NCBI GenBank assembly: GCA_030591625.1 | Contig: JAUVAR010000013.1 | Span: forward strand, 1-19,322 | Length of the DNA stretch: 19,322 bases | Direction of reading: 5' to 3' | Source: Candidatus Zixiibacteriota bacterium | GTDB lineage: Bacteria > Zixibacteria > MSB-5A5 > GN15 > FEB-12 | In this document: piece after piece, positions 8,283 to 15,854 of the stretch | How positions within the stretch are numbered: the stretch's first letter is position 1 | Layout: each line of letters starts with the position of its first letter | Made by a program: the position numbers and the translations under genes | Notes under the pieces: model-generated | What the model was told of the DNA's origin: nothing | The model's input: only the letters and a program-made list of their open reading frames with translations | The model's database searches: none

Positions 8283-8310
8283 AATATAATCTATATCTGT
8301 GATGTGGCAA
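8283..8310 (-). promoter_or_regulatory. Promoter of the riboflavin operon
   Basis: The minus strand has TTGCCA (8310-8305), a 16-bp spacer and TATATT (8288-8283). The predicted transcription start (near 8276) falls just before the FMN aptamer, and the upstream gene's terminator ends 25 bp earlier. That placement strengthens a match that would be modest on sequence alone. Confidence 0.65.
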
Positions 8311-8334
8311 TAGCATTTTGGGAAATAGTCGAAT

Positions 8335-8370
8335 AAAAAAAAGCCCGCAATCTACACAAGATTACGGGCT
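8335..8370 (-). terminator. Intrinsic terminator of the GAF membrane protein gene
   Basis: On the minus strand AGCCCGTAATCT (8370-8359) pairs over 12 positions (one G-T) with AGATTGCGGGCT (8353-8342), with a 5-nt loop. A run of T follows to 8335. It begins about 28 nt after the stop codon of the upstream gene and insulates it from the riboflavin operon. Confidence 0.93.
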
Positions 8371-8398
8371 ATTATTTCATCTAAACATATATGCGATG

Positions 8399-10426
8399 CT
8401 ATGATACAGGCTCGTTTTCGATCTCAAGCGATCTACCCATACGTCGAGCCGAGCGGTCGATAATCGAAAGTTGACGACTTGTCTGCTCATTCCCGGCAAC
8501 TGGTTGTGAGCGAAGCATCTCGATAGAACCTATTATGCCGTCAATCGAAGACTTTAGTTCGTTGGTAGTTTCACGTCCCAAATTGATATCAGTACTTTGA
8601 GTTGATGTTTCGTTGCGATCTGCATACGCTATAGAAAGAAGATCTGCTACTAACATAACAAAACGTATTTCATCTTCATCAAACGAAGTTCTTGTCGAAC
8701 TTTCTGTTTCTGCGATATCAATAACACCCCAGACCTGCGATCCTTTGGCGATAGGAACGATAAGCAGGTGATCTATTGGTGGAACAAATAACTGTCGTGC
8801 TTCAACTTCCTGAATCTCTGCCCCATCTTTACCATGACGTACCTGAACCGGATGTCCTTCAACCAACATACGTTCATGATGAGGCATGACCGAGAGAACC
8901 AGGCTACCGTTCTCAGGGACCATACCCGCCAGCGATCCGGGAACTTCAAGAGCTTTTGAATCCAAGAATTTACTATCGTCAGAAACCGATGACACTCTAA
9001 CCATTTTAACACCAAGCTCATCTGCCAGCATTCGTGATGCATACTTGGAAATTTGCGAAATGCCAGTTCCACTTGTAACAATCGAAAGAAGCGCGCTGGT
9101 ACGATTGCTTCTTCTCTGGAGTTTTTCGGTTGTGTGGCGAGTACATTCGTCGGAGATCAATTGCAGAAGGACCGGACGAATCATTTCAAGTTTTTTGAGC
9201 TCTGTTTTTTTCCAGGCATCAACACTTGTAGATGTAATCATCAAAAGACCGGAGCCGATAAAGTTAGTTTCTGCAATTAGAGCGAGCGATTTTGGAGACT
9301 GCATTTTCAAGAAACTATCGAGTGAATCATTATCATCTTCGGTCATCTTACCGGTTGACCATGAACCCTGAGTTTTAAGCATCTTCATAATTAGTGTTGA
9401 ATCAGGTTCTTTCACCAGAGTTTCAATAAGTAAACTTCCGGCTGACGACGAAGTAAACCGTTGATACTGTCCTTTACGTTTATCGAGAAGCACCATAGAG
9501 ACAAAGTCAGCTTTTACAATTCTTCTGACATGGGCAGACAGTGTTGTTATCCTGCCACGAGTGTCACCGATTGAGGCAATTTCTGAACTCAACTCAGCTT
9601 GCCACGTTCCGATATTTCGTAATGAATCACGTTCCAATCGAGTCGCCAAAGCACCAAGCTCCCGGCCAATAATATCGGCACTTGTGTTAAGAATCATTTT
9701 TACTTCATGGGGGAGCGTTTCTTTTTCGGGTAACCAAAGAACGAAAAGACCAACCGGTCGTTCATTAACAGAAATTGGCAGTAAGATATCGGGTTTAGTT
9801 CCGCAGGAAGCAAAACCTCGAATCATACCCGAAGAATTTGCGGGGACTCCATCACAATATCTTTTCCAGCCTGTTTCGTTGAAATTCAGACGGTAGAAAT
9901 TACTTTTCTTGATTTTAGATTGTCCAATAGAAGAAGCTAGATACAAAAGATTATTAGAGCTTGAATATTTTAGAACTACTCCCGAAGAAACCGGAAAATG
10001 TTCTGTCATATATTTAAGACTACCCGCAAGAATTGCATCAGTTCGTGACTCAACTCCAACCAGCTGCTCAACCTTCTTTAAATATTCAAGACGGTGAACT
10101 CGCTCGGCATTGTATTTCCGGTAGGCTTGAAATAGTGGCAGCCAGTTAGATACACCGGCAAGCAATAACGTTACACCTGTAATTACCAAAATCCAATGGA
10201 GCAAGTTGAAAAATACTGTTTCTGACAAGAATGGAATTCCTGCCATAAGACCACTTGCCTGGTAAGTCCGTCCAATCTCAGTTAATGATAGAATCATGAT
10301 TCCGAATATTATTTGAAAATATCCAGAACGATCATCATCAATGTTTAGCTTGTTAACTTTAAGCATCATTACAAGCGCAGATAGCAAAATAACTGATATT
10401 AAGAAATTGGCCGTAAAAATAGGCAT
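8399..10426 (-). CDS. Membrane protein with GAF-like domains and a degenerate histidine-kinase dimerisation segment
   Basis: The protein has 675 residues. Three hydrophobic helices (about 4-22, 36-54 and 72-94) are followed by a charged linker and a long cytoplasmic part. That part reads as two or three GAF-like sensory domains, roughly 125-265, 275-430 and 445-605, the last containing LLIVPIAKGSQVWGVIDIAE. The boundaries are estimates. The last 60 residues resemble a HisKA two-helix hairpin: TTNELKSSIDGIIGSIEML aligns with the usual SHELRTPLxxI block but has Asn622 in place of His. A second helix follows (LSIIDRSARRMGRSLEI), then the protein stops with no HATPase domain. It may be a signal-binding partner of a true kinase. 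I chose the ATG at 10426 because AAAGGAG precedes it by 5 nt; an ATG at 10444 is less likely. It is monocistronic, with its own terminator. Confidence 0.8.
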   Translation of the reverse strand: MPIFTANFLISVILLSALVMMLKVNKLNIDDDRSGYFQIIFGIMILSLTEIGRTYQASGLMAGIPFLSETVFFNLLHWILVITGVTLLLAGVSNWLPLFQAYRKYNAERVHRLEYLKKVEQLVGVESRTDAILAGSLKYMTEHFPVSSGVVLKYSSSNNLLYLASSIGQSKIKKSNFYRLNFNETGWKRYCDGVPANSSGMIRGFASCGTKPDILLPISVNERPVGLFVLWLPEKETLPHEVKMILNTSADIIGRELGALATRLERDSLRNIGTWQAELSSEIASIGDTRGRITTLSAHVRRIVKADFVSMVLLDKRKGQYQRFTSSSAGSLLIETLVKEPDSTLIMKMLKTQGSWSTGKMTEDDNDSLDSFLKMQSPKSLALIAETNFIGSGLLMITSTSVDAWKKTELKKLEMIRPVLLQLISDECTRHTTEKLQRRSNRTSALLSIVTSGTGISQISKYASRMLADELGVKMVRVSSVSDDSKFLDSKALEVPGSLAGMVPENGSLVLSVMPHHERMLVEGHPVQVRHGKDGAEIQEVEARQLFVPPIDHLLIVPIAKGSQVWGVIDIAETESSTRTSFDEDEIRFVMLVADLLSIAYADRNETSTQSTDINLGRETTNELKSSIDGIIGSIEMLRSQPVAGNEQTSRQLSIIDRSARRMGRSLEIENEPVS

Positions 10427-10431
10427 ACTTT

Positions 10432-10438
10432 CTCCTTT
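10432..10438 (-). promoter_or_regulatory. Ribosome binding site that sets the start of the GAF membrane protein
   Basis: AAAGGAG on the minus strand lies 5 nt before the ATG at 10426. An in-frame ATG at 10444 lies upstream of this site and lacks one of its own, so the shorter start is preferred. Confidence 0.75.
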
Positions 10439-10445
10439 GTACATT

Positions 10446-10473
10446 AATCTACAATTATTCTGTTTATCGGCAA
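10446..10473 (-). promoter_or_regulatory. Possible promoter of the GAF membrane protein gene
   Basis: The minus strand has TTGCCG (10473-10468), a 16-bp spacer and TAGATT (10451-10446), the same arrangement as the riboflavin-operon promoter. The implied leader is only about 13 nt, so this is tentative. Confidence 0.35.
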
Positions 10474-10605
10474 GGCTACAATATCGCTTAGAATACGTAG
10501 TAGGAATTTAAGCTTAAAGTATTGGATATTCCCACTCATATCAGATTTTTAGCATTTGAGCCCACACCTAGAGAACAACCTATCTCCATACCAACAAAGC
10601 ACTTA

Positions 10606-10629
10606 CCTGCCAGAGTCACTGATGGCAGG
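10606..10629. repeat. Inverted repeat in the divergent intergenic region
   Basis: CCTGCCA (10606-10612) and TGGCAGG (10623-10629) form a perfect 7-bp dyad around a 10-base centre. It sits about 75 bp upstream of the lipoprotein start. There is no T-tract, so it is not a normal terminator; it could be an operator or a leader hairpin. I saw nothing else definite between 10474 and 10694. Confidence 0.5.
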
Positions 10630-10694
10630 CAATTTGCATAACTACATAACGAAACAAGATGAATAGTTAGAAACTATATATTGGAACATTGAAC

Positions 10695-10699
10695 GGAGG
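10695..10699 (+). promoter_or_regulatory. Ribosome binding site of the acidic lipoprotein
   Basis: GGAGG lies 4 nt before the ATG at 10704 and favours this start over an in-frame TTG at 10689, which would place the ribosome site inside the coding region. Confidence 0.75.
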
Positions 10700-10703
10700 A
10701 CAG

Positions 10704-11048
10704 ATGAGGAACATTTTAAATTCCAAGGTTGCAATTCTGGGTTGCATGATCATCGCTTTTTGTTGGGTAGGCTGCTCAGATACAACTCCAACTACCAGTT
10801 CGGAAATTGACGTTATTGGTATTTCTACCGGTATAGATGGCGATGGTGATAATATATTAGACAAGATACATGAAGATTTGTTCGGTAATAATGATCCTTC
10901 AGATGATATGAATTGGGCCGATGAAGATGATTTCATTATCGACACTATCATTGCCGAGAGCGATTACGATACGATCAATCCTTTCGACAAGGATTCAGTC
11001 GATGTCTATAATGGAGATGATCCGAAGAATGACGACGGCATCAACTAA
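10704..11048 (+). CDS. Small very acidic lipoprotein with a thrombospondin-type-3-like calcium loop
   Basis: I do not recognise a named family. The product is 114 residues. It starts MRNILNSKVAILGCMIIAFC, a typical signal peptide, and continues WVGCSD. Cys24 is a plausible lipidated residue, although Trp at -3 is not ideal for a lipobox. The mature part of about 90 residues is rich in Asp and has very few basic residues. Residues 45-67 have the spacing of a thrombospondin type 3 or EF-hand-like loop (DGDGDNILDKIHEDLFG, then NNDPSD), which usually binds Ca2+. A second Asp-rich stretch is at the C terminus (GDDPKNDDGIN). It is the only clear plus-strand gene, divergent from the GAF protein gene and followed by its own terminator. 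A calcium-binding envelope protein is likely; the precise job is unknown. Confidence 0.82.
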   Translation: MRNILNSKVAILGCMIIAFCWVGCSDTTPTTSSEIDVIGISTGIDGDGDNILDKIHEDLFGNNDPSDDMNWADEDDFIIDTIIAESDYDTINPFDKDSVDVYNGDDPKNDDGIN

Positions 11049-11085
11049 GATCGTATATCAAGACCCTTTTTGGTCCTTCCGTATT

Positions 11086-11117
11086 GGAGTCGGGTAATCC
11101 CCGGCTCCTTTTTTTTT
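11086..11117 (+). terminator. Intrinsic terminator of the lipoprotein gene
   Basis: GGAGTCGGG (11086-11094) pairs with CCCGGCTCC (11100-11108) through 9 positions including one T-G, with a 5-nt loop and nine T. The T-tract reaches the stop codon of the convergent RNase H gene. Confidence 0.93.
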
Positions 11118-11769
11118 AGAATAATTGGGGCGAAGTTGCCCGAACAAAATTCTTGAAATGAGTTTTTGCAACTTTACCAAGCAACTCCACTCCACCGATA
11201 CTGCAAACCTGACGGCCTGCTTCATCTACATGAGCAGCAGCACCCCTTGGTAGTTCTATTCCAGCTATATCTGAGAGGTAGTCCATCTCTCTTAAAAACC
11301 CTGCACGGGCCAATATCGAAGCTGCTGCAACCTGAGGATGTCTCTCGCCACGTACTTCCTGCTTTAAGGATATATCAATTCCTCGGCTGCGCAGCTCTCC
11401 CGTAATGAGTTCAGTTTTGCCGAATTTATCTGAAATTGCCCCGGTTACATCTGTTTTTGAAATCACTTTTTCTATCGCTTCGGCATGTCCCCAAGCGAGC
11501 AGTTTATTTAGATTTCTTATCTTGTCATAACGATCGTTGTACTCTTCGGGACGAAGCACTACCAAAGCATACTCAAACTTTTCGCGAAGAACTTCATCAA
11601 TGCCAATCAGCTTTTTATCCGCGATCTTTTTAGAGTCGCGTACACCAAGAGCCTCAAGAAGATGTAAATCTTCATCGGGAATCATAATAGCAGCCACAAC
11701 TAAGGATCCAAAAAAGTCGCCCTTTCCGGATTCATCAACACCGATTATTCGATTGGAAATATTAGTCAC
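11116..11769 (-). CDS. rnhC: RNase HIII-like ribonuclease lacking the N-terminal substrate-binding domain
   Basis: This is a type 2 RNase H that cuts RNA in RNA-DNA hybrids. Family features are IIGVDESGKGDFFGSLVVAA (8-27, catalytic Asp12 and Glu13), RDSKKI (44-49), then YDKIRNLNKLLAWGHAEAIE (81-100). The next are AISDKFGK (Asp114) and EVRGERHPQVAAASILARAGF (138-158; split as EVRGERHPQ and VAAASILAR). The NLNKLLAWGHA block and the GKGDFFG loop point to RNase HIII rather than HII. At 217 residues it lacks the roughly 90-residue TBP-like N-terminal domain of Bacillus RNase HIII. The start is a GTG directly after the efp stop, with no gap, and no upstream in-frame extension is possible without overlapping efp. 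It probably shares the efp transcript. RNase HII (rnhB) is the alternative name. Confidence 0.87.
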   Translation of the reverse strand: MTNISNRIIGVDESGKGDFFGSLVVAAIMIPDEDLHLLEALGVRDSKKIADKKLIGIDEVLREKFEYALVVLRPEEYNDRYDKIRNLNKLLAWGHAEAIEKVISKTDVTGAISDKFGKTELITGELRSRGIDISLKQEVRGERHPQVAAASILARAGFLREMDYLSDIAGIELPRGAAAHVDEAGRQVCSIGGVELLGKVAKTHFKNFVRATSPQLF

Positions 11770-12330
11770 TCACTTGGACCGTTCAAGATAAGCACCGGTG
11801 CGAGTATCAACTTTCACACGGTCGCCTTCCTTGATGAATGGCGGAACCTTTACAACGAGACCAGTCTGCAAAGTGGCCGGCTTGGTTACGTTGGAAACGG
11901 TATCACCTTTGGCGGATGGTTCAGTTTCGGTTACATTGAGAACGACCGATGTAGGCAAATCCACATCAATAGCTTCGTTGTCTAAAAATCTGATGGAGTA
12001 TTCTTCATTTTCGAGCAGATACCATTTTGCATCACCAAGATTATCAATAGGGATTTCCAACTGCTCAAAAGTAGTTGTATCCATGAAGGCAAATTCACCT
12101 GTTGCTTCATAGAGATACTGCATTTTCTTATGTTCTAAATCTGGTGGTTTGAATGAATCAGAAGTCCCAAAGACTTTTTCTACAATACCACCGGTTTTAA
12201 TATGTCTGAGTTTGGTGCGCACATTCGCTTTACCCCGACCCATCTTGAAATGATTAAATTCAATTATATAGTATGGTTCGTTATCAACCAATATGGCCAG
12301 TCCACGTCTAAAATCAGAAACAGAAAACAT
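11770..12330 (-). CDS. efp: Elongation factor P with Arg at the tip position
   Basis: EF-P binds between the ribosomal P and E sites and relieves stalling at polyproline stretches. The protein is 186 residues with the three expected barrels. Typical blocks are SDFRRGLAILVDNEPYYIIE at the N terminus, TFEQLEIP, and the C-terminal GLVVKVPPFIKEGDRVKVDT followed by RTGAYLERSK. The tip loop reads FKMGRGKANVRTKL. The residue aligned with E. coli Lys34 (KPGKGQ) is Arg32 here, with a Lys two positions on. Arg32 EF-Ps in Proteobacteria are rhamnosylated by EarP. No EarP, EpmA/B or YmfI-like gene is visible here. The ATG at 12330 has a strong AGGAGG site upstream. The RNase H gene follows directly, and 56 bp with no recognised site separate it from the upstream kinase gene. 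Confidence 0.97.
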   Translation of the reverse strand: MFSVSDFRRGLAILVDNEPYYIIEFNHFKMGRGKANVRTKLRHIKTGGIVEKVFGTSDSFKPPDLEHKKMQYLYEATGEFAFMDTTTFEQLEIPIDNLGDAKWYLLENEEYSIRFLDNEAIDVDLPTSVVLNVTETEPSAKGDTVSNVTKPATLQTGLVVKVPPFIKEGDRVKVDTRTGAYLERSK

Positions 12331-12386
12331 TTATCCTCCTAAAAATAATCGGCCCTTAATATAGCCAAAAGCTTCCGAGACCCAAG

Positions 12387-14237
12387 CTATTTTATATCGG
12401 CTGTCTCATCCGCTTTTTCTGTACTGGTGAATTTTGTATCAGCCTGTTTGGGCAAAGAAATAGTAAAACAGGTACCTCGTTCAAGCTCCGATTCCAAGGT
12501 GAGACATCCCGAATGCAGATCAATAATTTTCTTTACTAAAGGCAGACCCAGACCAGTTCCTGATGGTCGTGAAGAGAAAAATGGGGTAAATATCTTCTCC
12601 TGTTCATCCAGAGGAATCCCGGAACCATGATCCGAAATCTTTATTTCAATATCCCCATCAACAGAACTTACTTTTATTTCAACCAACGCAACTCTTCCGA
12701 TATAAGATTGAACCGCATTATCAACCAGATTCGCGATCGCCTGACGTAACAAAGCAGAGTCTGCAATTACATCAAGATCATTATCTACATCAATTGAAAA
12801 CTCTGTTTTATCATTTTCATTTCTAACCCGAAAACTTGAAACTACCGAACCAATAAGCTCTGACAGATTTACTATTTCCGGAGTGTAATCAAGAGGACGG
12901 GAGAATTTTAGAAACTTGCTTATTAGATTTTCGGCTTCGGTCGTTTCTGCCATTAGGGAATCTATTTGCTGTGATGGCATATTCTGAGAGATAAGTTTTT
13001 TCTTTATAAGTCGCGAATAACCTCCGATAGCTCCCATCGAATTCCGTAACTGATGAGCCAGGCCGGCAGCCATTTCGCCAAGGTCGGAAAGTCGATGCGA
13101 TTGTTCTAAATTCCTTCTTAGAACTACAACCTCTGTAAGATCGGCGATCAAAAGTGATGTCCCAACTCTGAATCCTTCCTGATCCCAGATTGGAGATATT
13201 GAAACCCCAAGATTCATACTCCCTTTGCTCTTTCGTGAAATTTCAAGTTCATGGAACCGACCACTTGATTTGTCATTTCTGGTCGATTCAATAATTTCAC
13301 AAAGTTCGGAATAATGACCAAACAAATCAGAATATGGTGCTCCGTTGACACTTTCATGGCTGATTTCAAATATATCTCTCGCAGCACTGTTTAAGGAAAG
13401 AACTAATCCATTCGGACTCAGAGTAATAATTCCTGAATCAGATGACTGTAATAGATATTGGTTCAATTGTTCAAGTGAATCTGCCCGACTTTGAATATGA
13501 GCATTTAACCGCAGTAGTTCGGATTCTTTTTCGCGCAGACGTTCAATCAAATTCCGATATTCATGCACAACCGCCTCTGCATCATCCAACTCATCGGGCA
13601 CCAAACGTCCCACCCGAGCAGCCTCTTCTTTGATTTTCCTAAATGGTGAAAATATTCGTCTTGAAAGGAGCAGATATATCAACACAACAATAATAACCGA
13701 TATCGGCAATAACCATGAGAGCAGCTTACGTGCATCATCCATGTAGGCAAGGTCAGGCATATCGGCAGACAAAACTATTAACCTGCGACCTGCTACTGAT
13801 GAAAGCGGATAAACCAAAGAATACTCGCTGTCAATACCTCGAGAAAGATCCTGAAAATCTGAATTCATAAGTTTTCCAGCCAGATCAGGAATATCATTAA
13901 GGGGAAGATGGCGTACCAGTGACGCAAGCCAGGTACGTTTTTTCTCGGGGGTCAGGTCAGTGGGTTGAGTTGGAAGAATAACAAGTCCGGTCAACCGGAA
14001 CTGACTCTTGAGTTCATTCGTGCGCTGATTACTTAGATTCTCAGGATACGATTCCTGTACGGCTCGACTGATAGAGATTGCCGCAGACCTGAGATGATAC
14101 GCACCTTCGGCTCGATCATTACGGGCTGCTCTAAATATCATAAAATTAGATACAAAGTTCAGAAGCAACAACAGGCAGACTATTAGCAGGAAGCCAGAAT
14201 GTACCTGAGATTCAAATTTGTTCGTATGTTTAGCCAT
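12387..14237 (-). CDS. Membrane sensor histidine kinase (PAS-HisKA-HATPase, NtrB/PilS-like)
   Basis: The protein has 616 residues. Transmembrane helices at about 15-35 and 174-191 flank an extracytoplasmic sensor region of about 135 residues. A HAMP-like or coiled-coil linker follows (about 192-255), then a PAS domain (about 258-370; SSDSGIITLSPNGLVLSLN). The phosphorylated His395 is in LGEMAAGLAHQLRNSMGAI. The ATPase domain has N-box NLVDNAVQS (503-511), G1 DHGSGI (536-541), F-box TPFFS (551-555) and G2 GTGLGL (560-565). All catalytic boxes look intact. The H-box is of the type in kinases that pair with NtrC-family regulators, but no response regulator gene is in the window, so the partner is unlinked. 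The adjacent prepilin peptidase makes a PilS-like role possible, but this is inference. No good ribosome site precedes the ATG. Confidence 0.92.
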   Translation of the reverse strand: MAKHTNKFESQVHSGFLLIVCLLLLLNFVSNFMIFRAARNDRAEGAYHLRSAAISISRAVQESYPENLSNQRTNELKSQFRLTGLVILPTQPTDLTPEKKRTWLASLVRHLPLNDIPDLAGKLMNSDFQDLSRGIDSEYSLVYPLSSVAGRRLIVLSADMPDLAYMDDARKLLSWLLPISVIIVVLIYLLLSRRIFSPFRKIKEEAARVGRLVPDELDDAEAVVHEYRNLIERLREKESELLRLNAHIQSRADSLEQLNQYLLQSSDSGIITLSPNGLVLSLNSAARDIFEISHESVNGAPYSDLFGHYSELCEIIESTRNDKSSGRFHELEISRKSKGSMNLGVSISPIWDQEGFRVGTSLLIADLTEVVVLRRNLEQSHRLSDLGEMAAGLAHQLRNSMGAIGGYSRLIKKKLISQNMPSQQIDSLMAETTEAENLISKFLKFSRPLDYTPEIVNLSELIGSVVSSFRVRNENDKTEFSIDVDNDLDVIADSALLRQAIANLVDNAVQSYIGRVALVEIKVSSVDGDIEIKISDHGSGIPLDEQEKIFTPFFSSRPSGTGLGLPLVKKIIDLHSGCLTLESELERGTCFTISLPKQADTKFTSTEKADETADIK

Positions 14238-14296
14238 AATTATATTCTAATTATCGGCTAATGTTGTGATAAGATTGAGAAATCTTAAGCTAAAGA

Positions 14297-15079
14297 TCAG
14301 ACTCTTAGGAAATGATCAATGTAGTAGCCAATAATCTCATCTCCATAGACTATCGCTATTAGACCGGCTACCGCTAGAAAAGGACCAAATGGGACTACCC
14401 GTTCAGAACGTATTTTCGCTGAAACCATCATTAGAACTATCGATACAATCAGTCCAATAAACGCTGAACTGATAAATATGAACAATACTTTCTGCCAACC
14501 TAAGAACGCTCCAAGCATAGCGGCCATTTTGATATCACCGCCACCCATCGAATCCTTTTTGAAGAGGAAATCACCAAGCATAGCGACCGCATAAAGTGAT
14601 CCACCACCAACCAAGAGGCCAATTCCTGACGCAGAGATACCAATTCCACCCGGAAGCATAGAAACTATCAGGCCAAGACCAAGTCCGGGTAATGTAAGAG
14701 AATCCGGGATAATTTGAAAATCAAGATCGATGAGAAAAATCACTACCAGCGATGAACAGATAAAAGCGTAAGTTGGAAAGGCAGGTGTAAAACCAAACTG
14801 CCAGTAAAGATAAACAAACAACAAACCATTGATTAGTTCGACCAACGGGTATCGTATTGAAATCGTCTCTTTGCAAAAGCTACATTTCCGACCAAGCATC
14901 AGATAACTCACCAACGGAACATTGTGAAACCATTTGAGTTGTTGCTTGCAATGCGGACAGGCCGAACGACCTGTTCTGATCTTGATGTCACGAGGTAAAC
15001 GGTATATGACGACGTTTAGAAATGAACCTATAGCTATTCCAAACGTGAGTATGATCGTATAAATAATAAGTATGTTCAT
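14297..15079 (-). CDS. pilD: Type IV prepilin peptidase (A24 family)
   Basis: This integral membrane aspartyl protease cleaves the leader of type IV pilins or pseudopilins and usually N-methylates the new end. The protein is 260 residues with about eight hydrophobic segments. The N-terminal GSFLNVVIYRLP (18-29) leads into a cytoplasmic loop with two CxxC pairs (Cys41/Cys44 and Cys66/Cys69), typical of bifunctional enzymes. The catalytic aspartates are in LIDLDFQIIPDSLTLP (Asp118 most likely) and in MGGGDIKMAAMLGAFLGW (Asp182). The start ATG has AAGGGG unusually close upstream. No pilin, PilB or PilC genes are nearby, so the gene is separated from any pilus or secretion cluster. The symbol reflects family function only; a general-secretion (GspO) role cannot be excluded. 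Confidence 0.94.
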   Translation of the reverse strand: MNILIIYTIILTFGIAIGSFLNVVIYRLPRDIKIRTGRSACPHCKQQLKWFHNVPLVSYLMLGRKCSFCKETISIRYPLVELINGLLFVYLYWQFGFTPAFPTYAFICSSLVVIFLIDLDFQIIPDSLTLPGLGLGLIVSMLPGGIGISASGIGLLVGGGSLYAVAMLGDFLFKKDSMGGGDIKMAAMLGAFLGWQKVLFIFISSAFIGLIVSIVLMMVSAKIRSERVVPFGPFLAVAGLIAIVYGDEIIGYYIDHFLRV

Positions 15080-15106
15080 ACCCCTTATTATCGGTCAGAA
15101 CCACAA

Positions 15107-15853
15107 TTAACTGAGTTCCCCGAGACGAGCCATTACCAGTGCCAATGCAACCGGCGCAGCTGTTTCGGTCCGCAAAACCCTGCTACCGAGAGAGATAATA
15201 TTATAACCAGCTTCTTGCGCACGTTCGATTTCTGTATCGGAAAACCCAGATTCGGGACCGGTAATAATCAACACCCTACGGCAGTCATCAGATATTTTGA
15301 GCGTATCAAAAGGTTTCGCCATAACGCCCGGATGAAACAGAATATTAACATCATTATCTTCGGCTTGCTTTATCATTTCGTTAAACGCTATAGGCATCGC
15401 AATCTCAGGACAATAGGAACGACGGCATTGTTTCATGGCAGCCATCGCCACCCGACGAAGTCGTTTTACTTTTGAGGCAGCCCGTTTGGGATCATCCAAT
15501 TGAATTTTAGATTTTTCGGATAACAACGGAACGAATCGTTTGACACCGAGCTCTGTTGAACGAGCGATAATACTATCAGGCTTGGTGCCAACAGAGAGAG
15601 CAGCCGCAAGAGTTACTCGTACATTCGGTTCACCAAAATTTCGTTGTTCGGAATGAATTCTTATAGAGACTTTTGCTTTGGTGGCAGAAACGATCTCTCC
15701 CCTATAGCCTGTCCCCAGACCATCGACGACACAAACGATCGCACCGGCGCGAAGACGCATAACCGCAAAGGCATGCTTTGCTTCATCCGATGGCAGAATT
15801 ATCGTATCATCAGATTTTGATTCGGGGGGTGCATAAAAAACAGGCGGTTCCAT
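15107..15853 (-). CDS. rsmE: 16S rRNA (uracil-1498-N3)-methyltransferase
   Basis: RsmE methylates U1498 of 16S rRNA in the assembled 30S subunit. It is a SPOUT-type enzyme with a C-terminal trefoil knot binding S-adenosylmethionine. The 248-residue protein has an N-terminal PUA-like part (EAKHAFAVMRLRAG, 24-37). A segment follows with KPDSIIARSTELGVKRFVPL (91-110), MKQCRRSYCPEI near 140-151, and the knot motifs ITGPESGFSD (197-206) and LGSRVLRTETAAPVAL (222-237). All conserved blocks are present. The ATG at 15853 has AGGAAG upstream and follows the prmA stop by one base. The dnaK-dnaJ-prmA-rsmE order is a widely conserved arrangement. Confidence 0.96.
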   Translation of the reverse strand: MEPPVFYAPPESKSDDTIILPSDEAKHAFAVMRLRAGAIVCVVDGLGTGYRGEIVSATKAKVSIRIHSEQRNFGEPNVRVTLAAALSVGTKPDSIIARSTELGVKRFVPLLSEKSKIQLDDPKRAASKVKRLRRVAMAAMKQCRRSYCPEIAMPIAFNEMIKQAEDNDVNILFHPGVMAKPFDTLKISDDCRRVLIITGPESGFSDTEIERAQEAGYNIISLGSRVLRTETAAPVALALVMARLGELS

Positions 15854-15854
15854 A

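Noticed and set aside
8335..8400. A frameshift hiding a HATPase domain after the GAF membrane protein
   Set aside because: Only about 28 bases separate the stop from a strong terminator, and the riboflavin promoter follows, so there is no room for a lost ATPase domain.
10667..10951. A minus-strand 94-residue frame opposite the lipoprotein
   Set aside because: It is the antisense of a gene with a signal peptide, ribosome site and terminator, and its own sequence has no recognisable features.
11061..11079. A second terminator-like hairpin (GACC-CTTTTT-GGTC) after the lipoprotein gene
   Set aside because: The stem is only about four or five pairs with no T-tract after it on either strand; the stronger terminator at 11086 explains termination.
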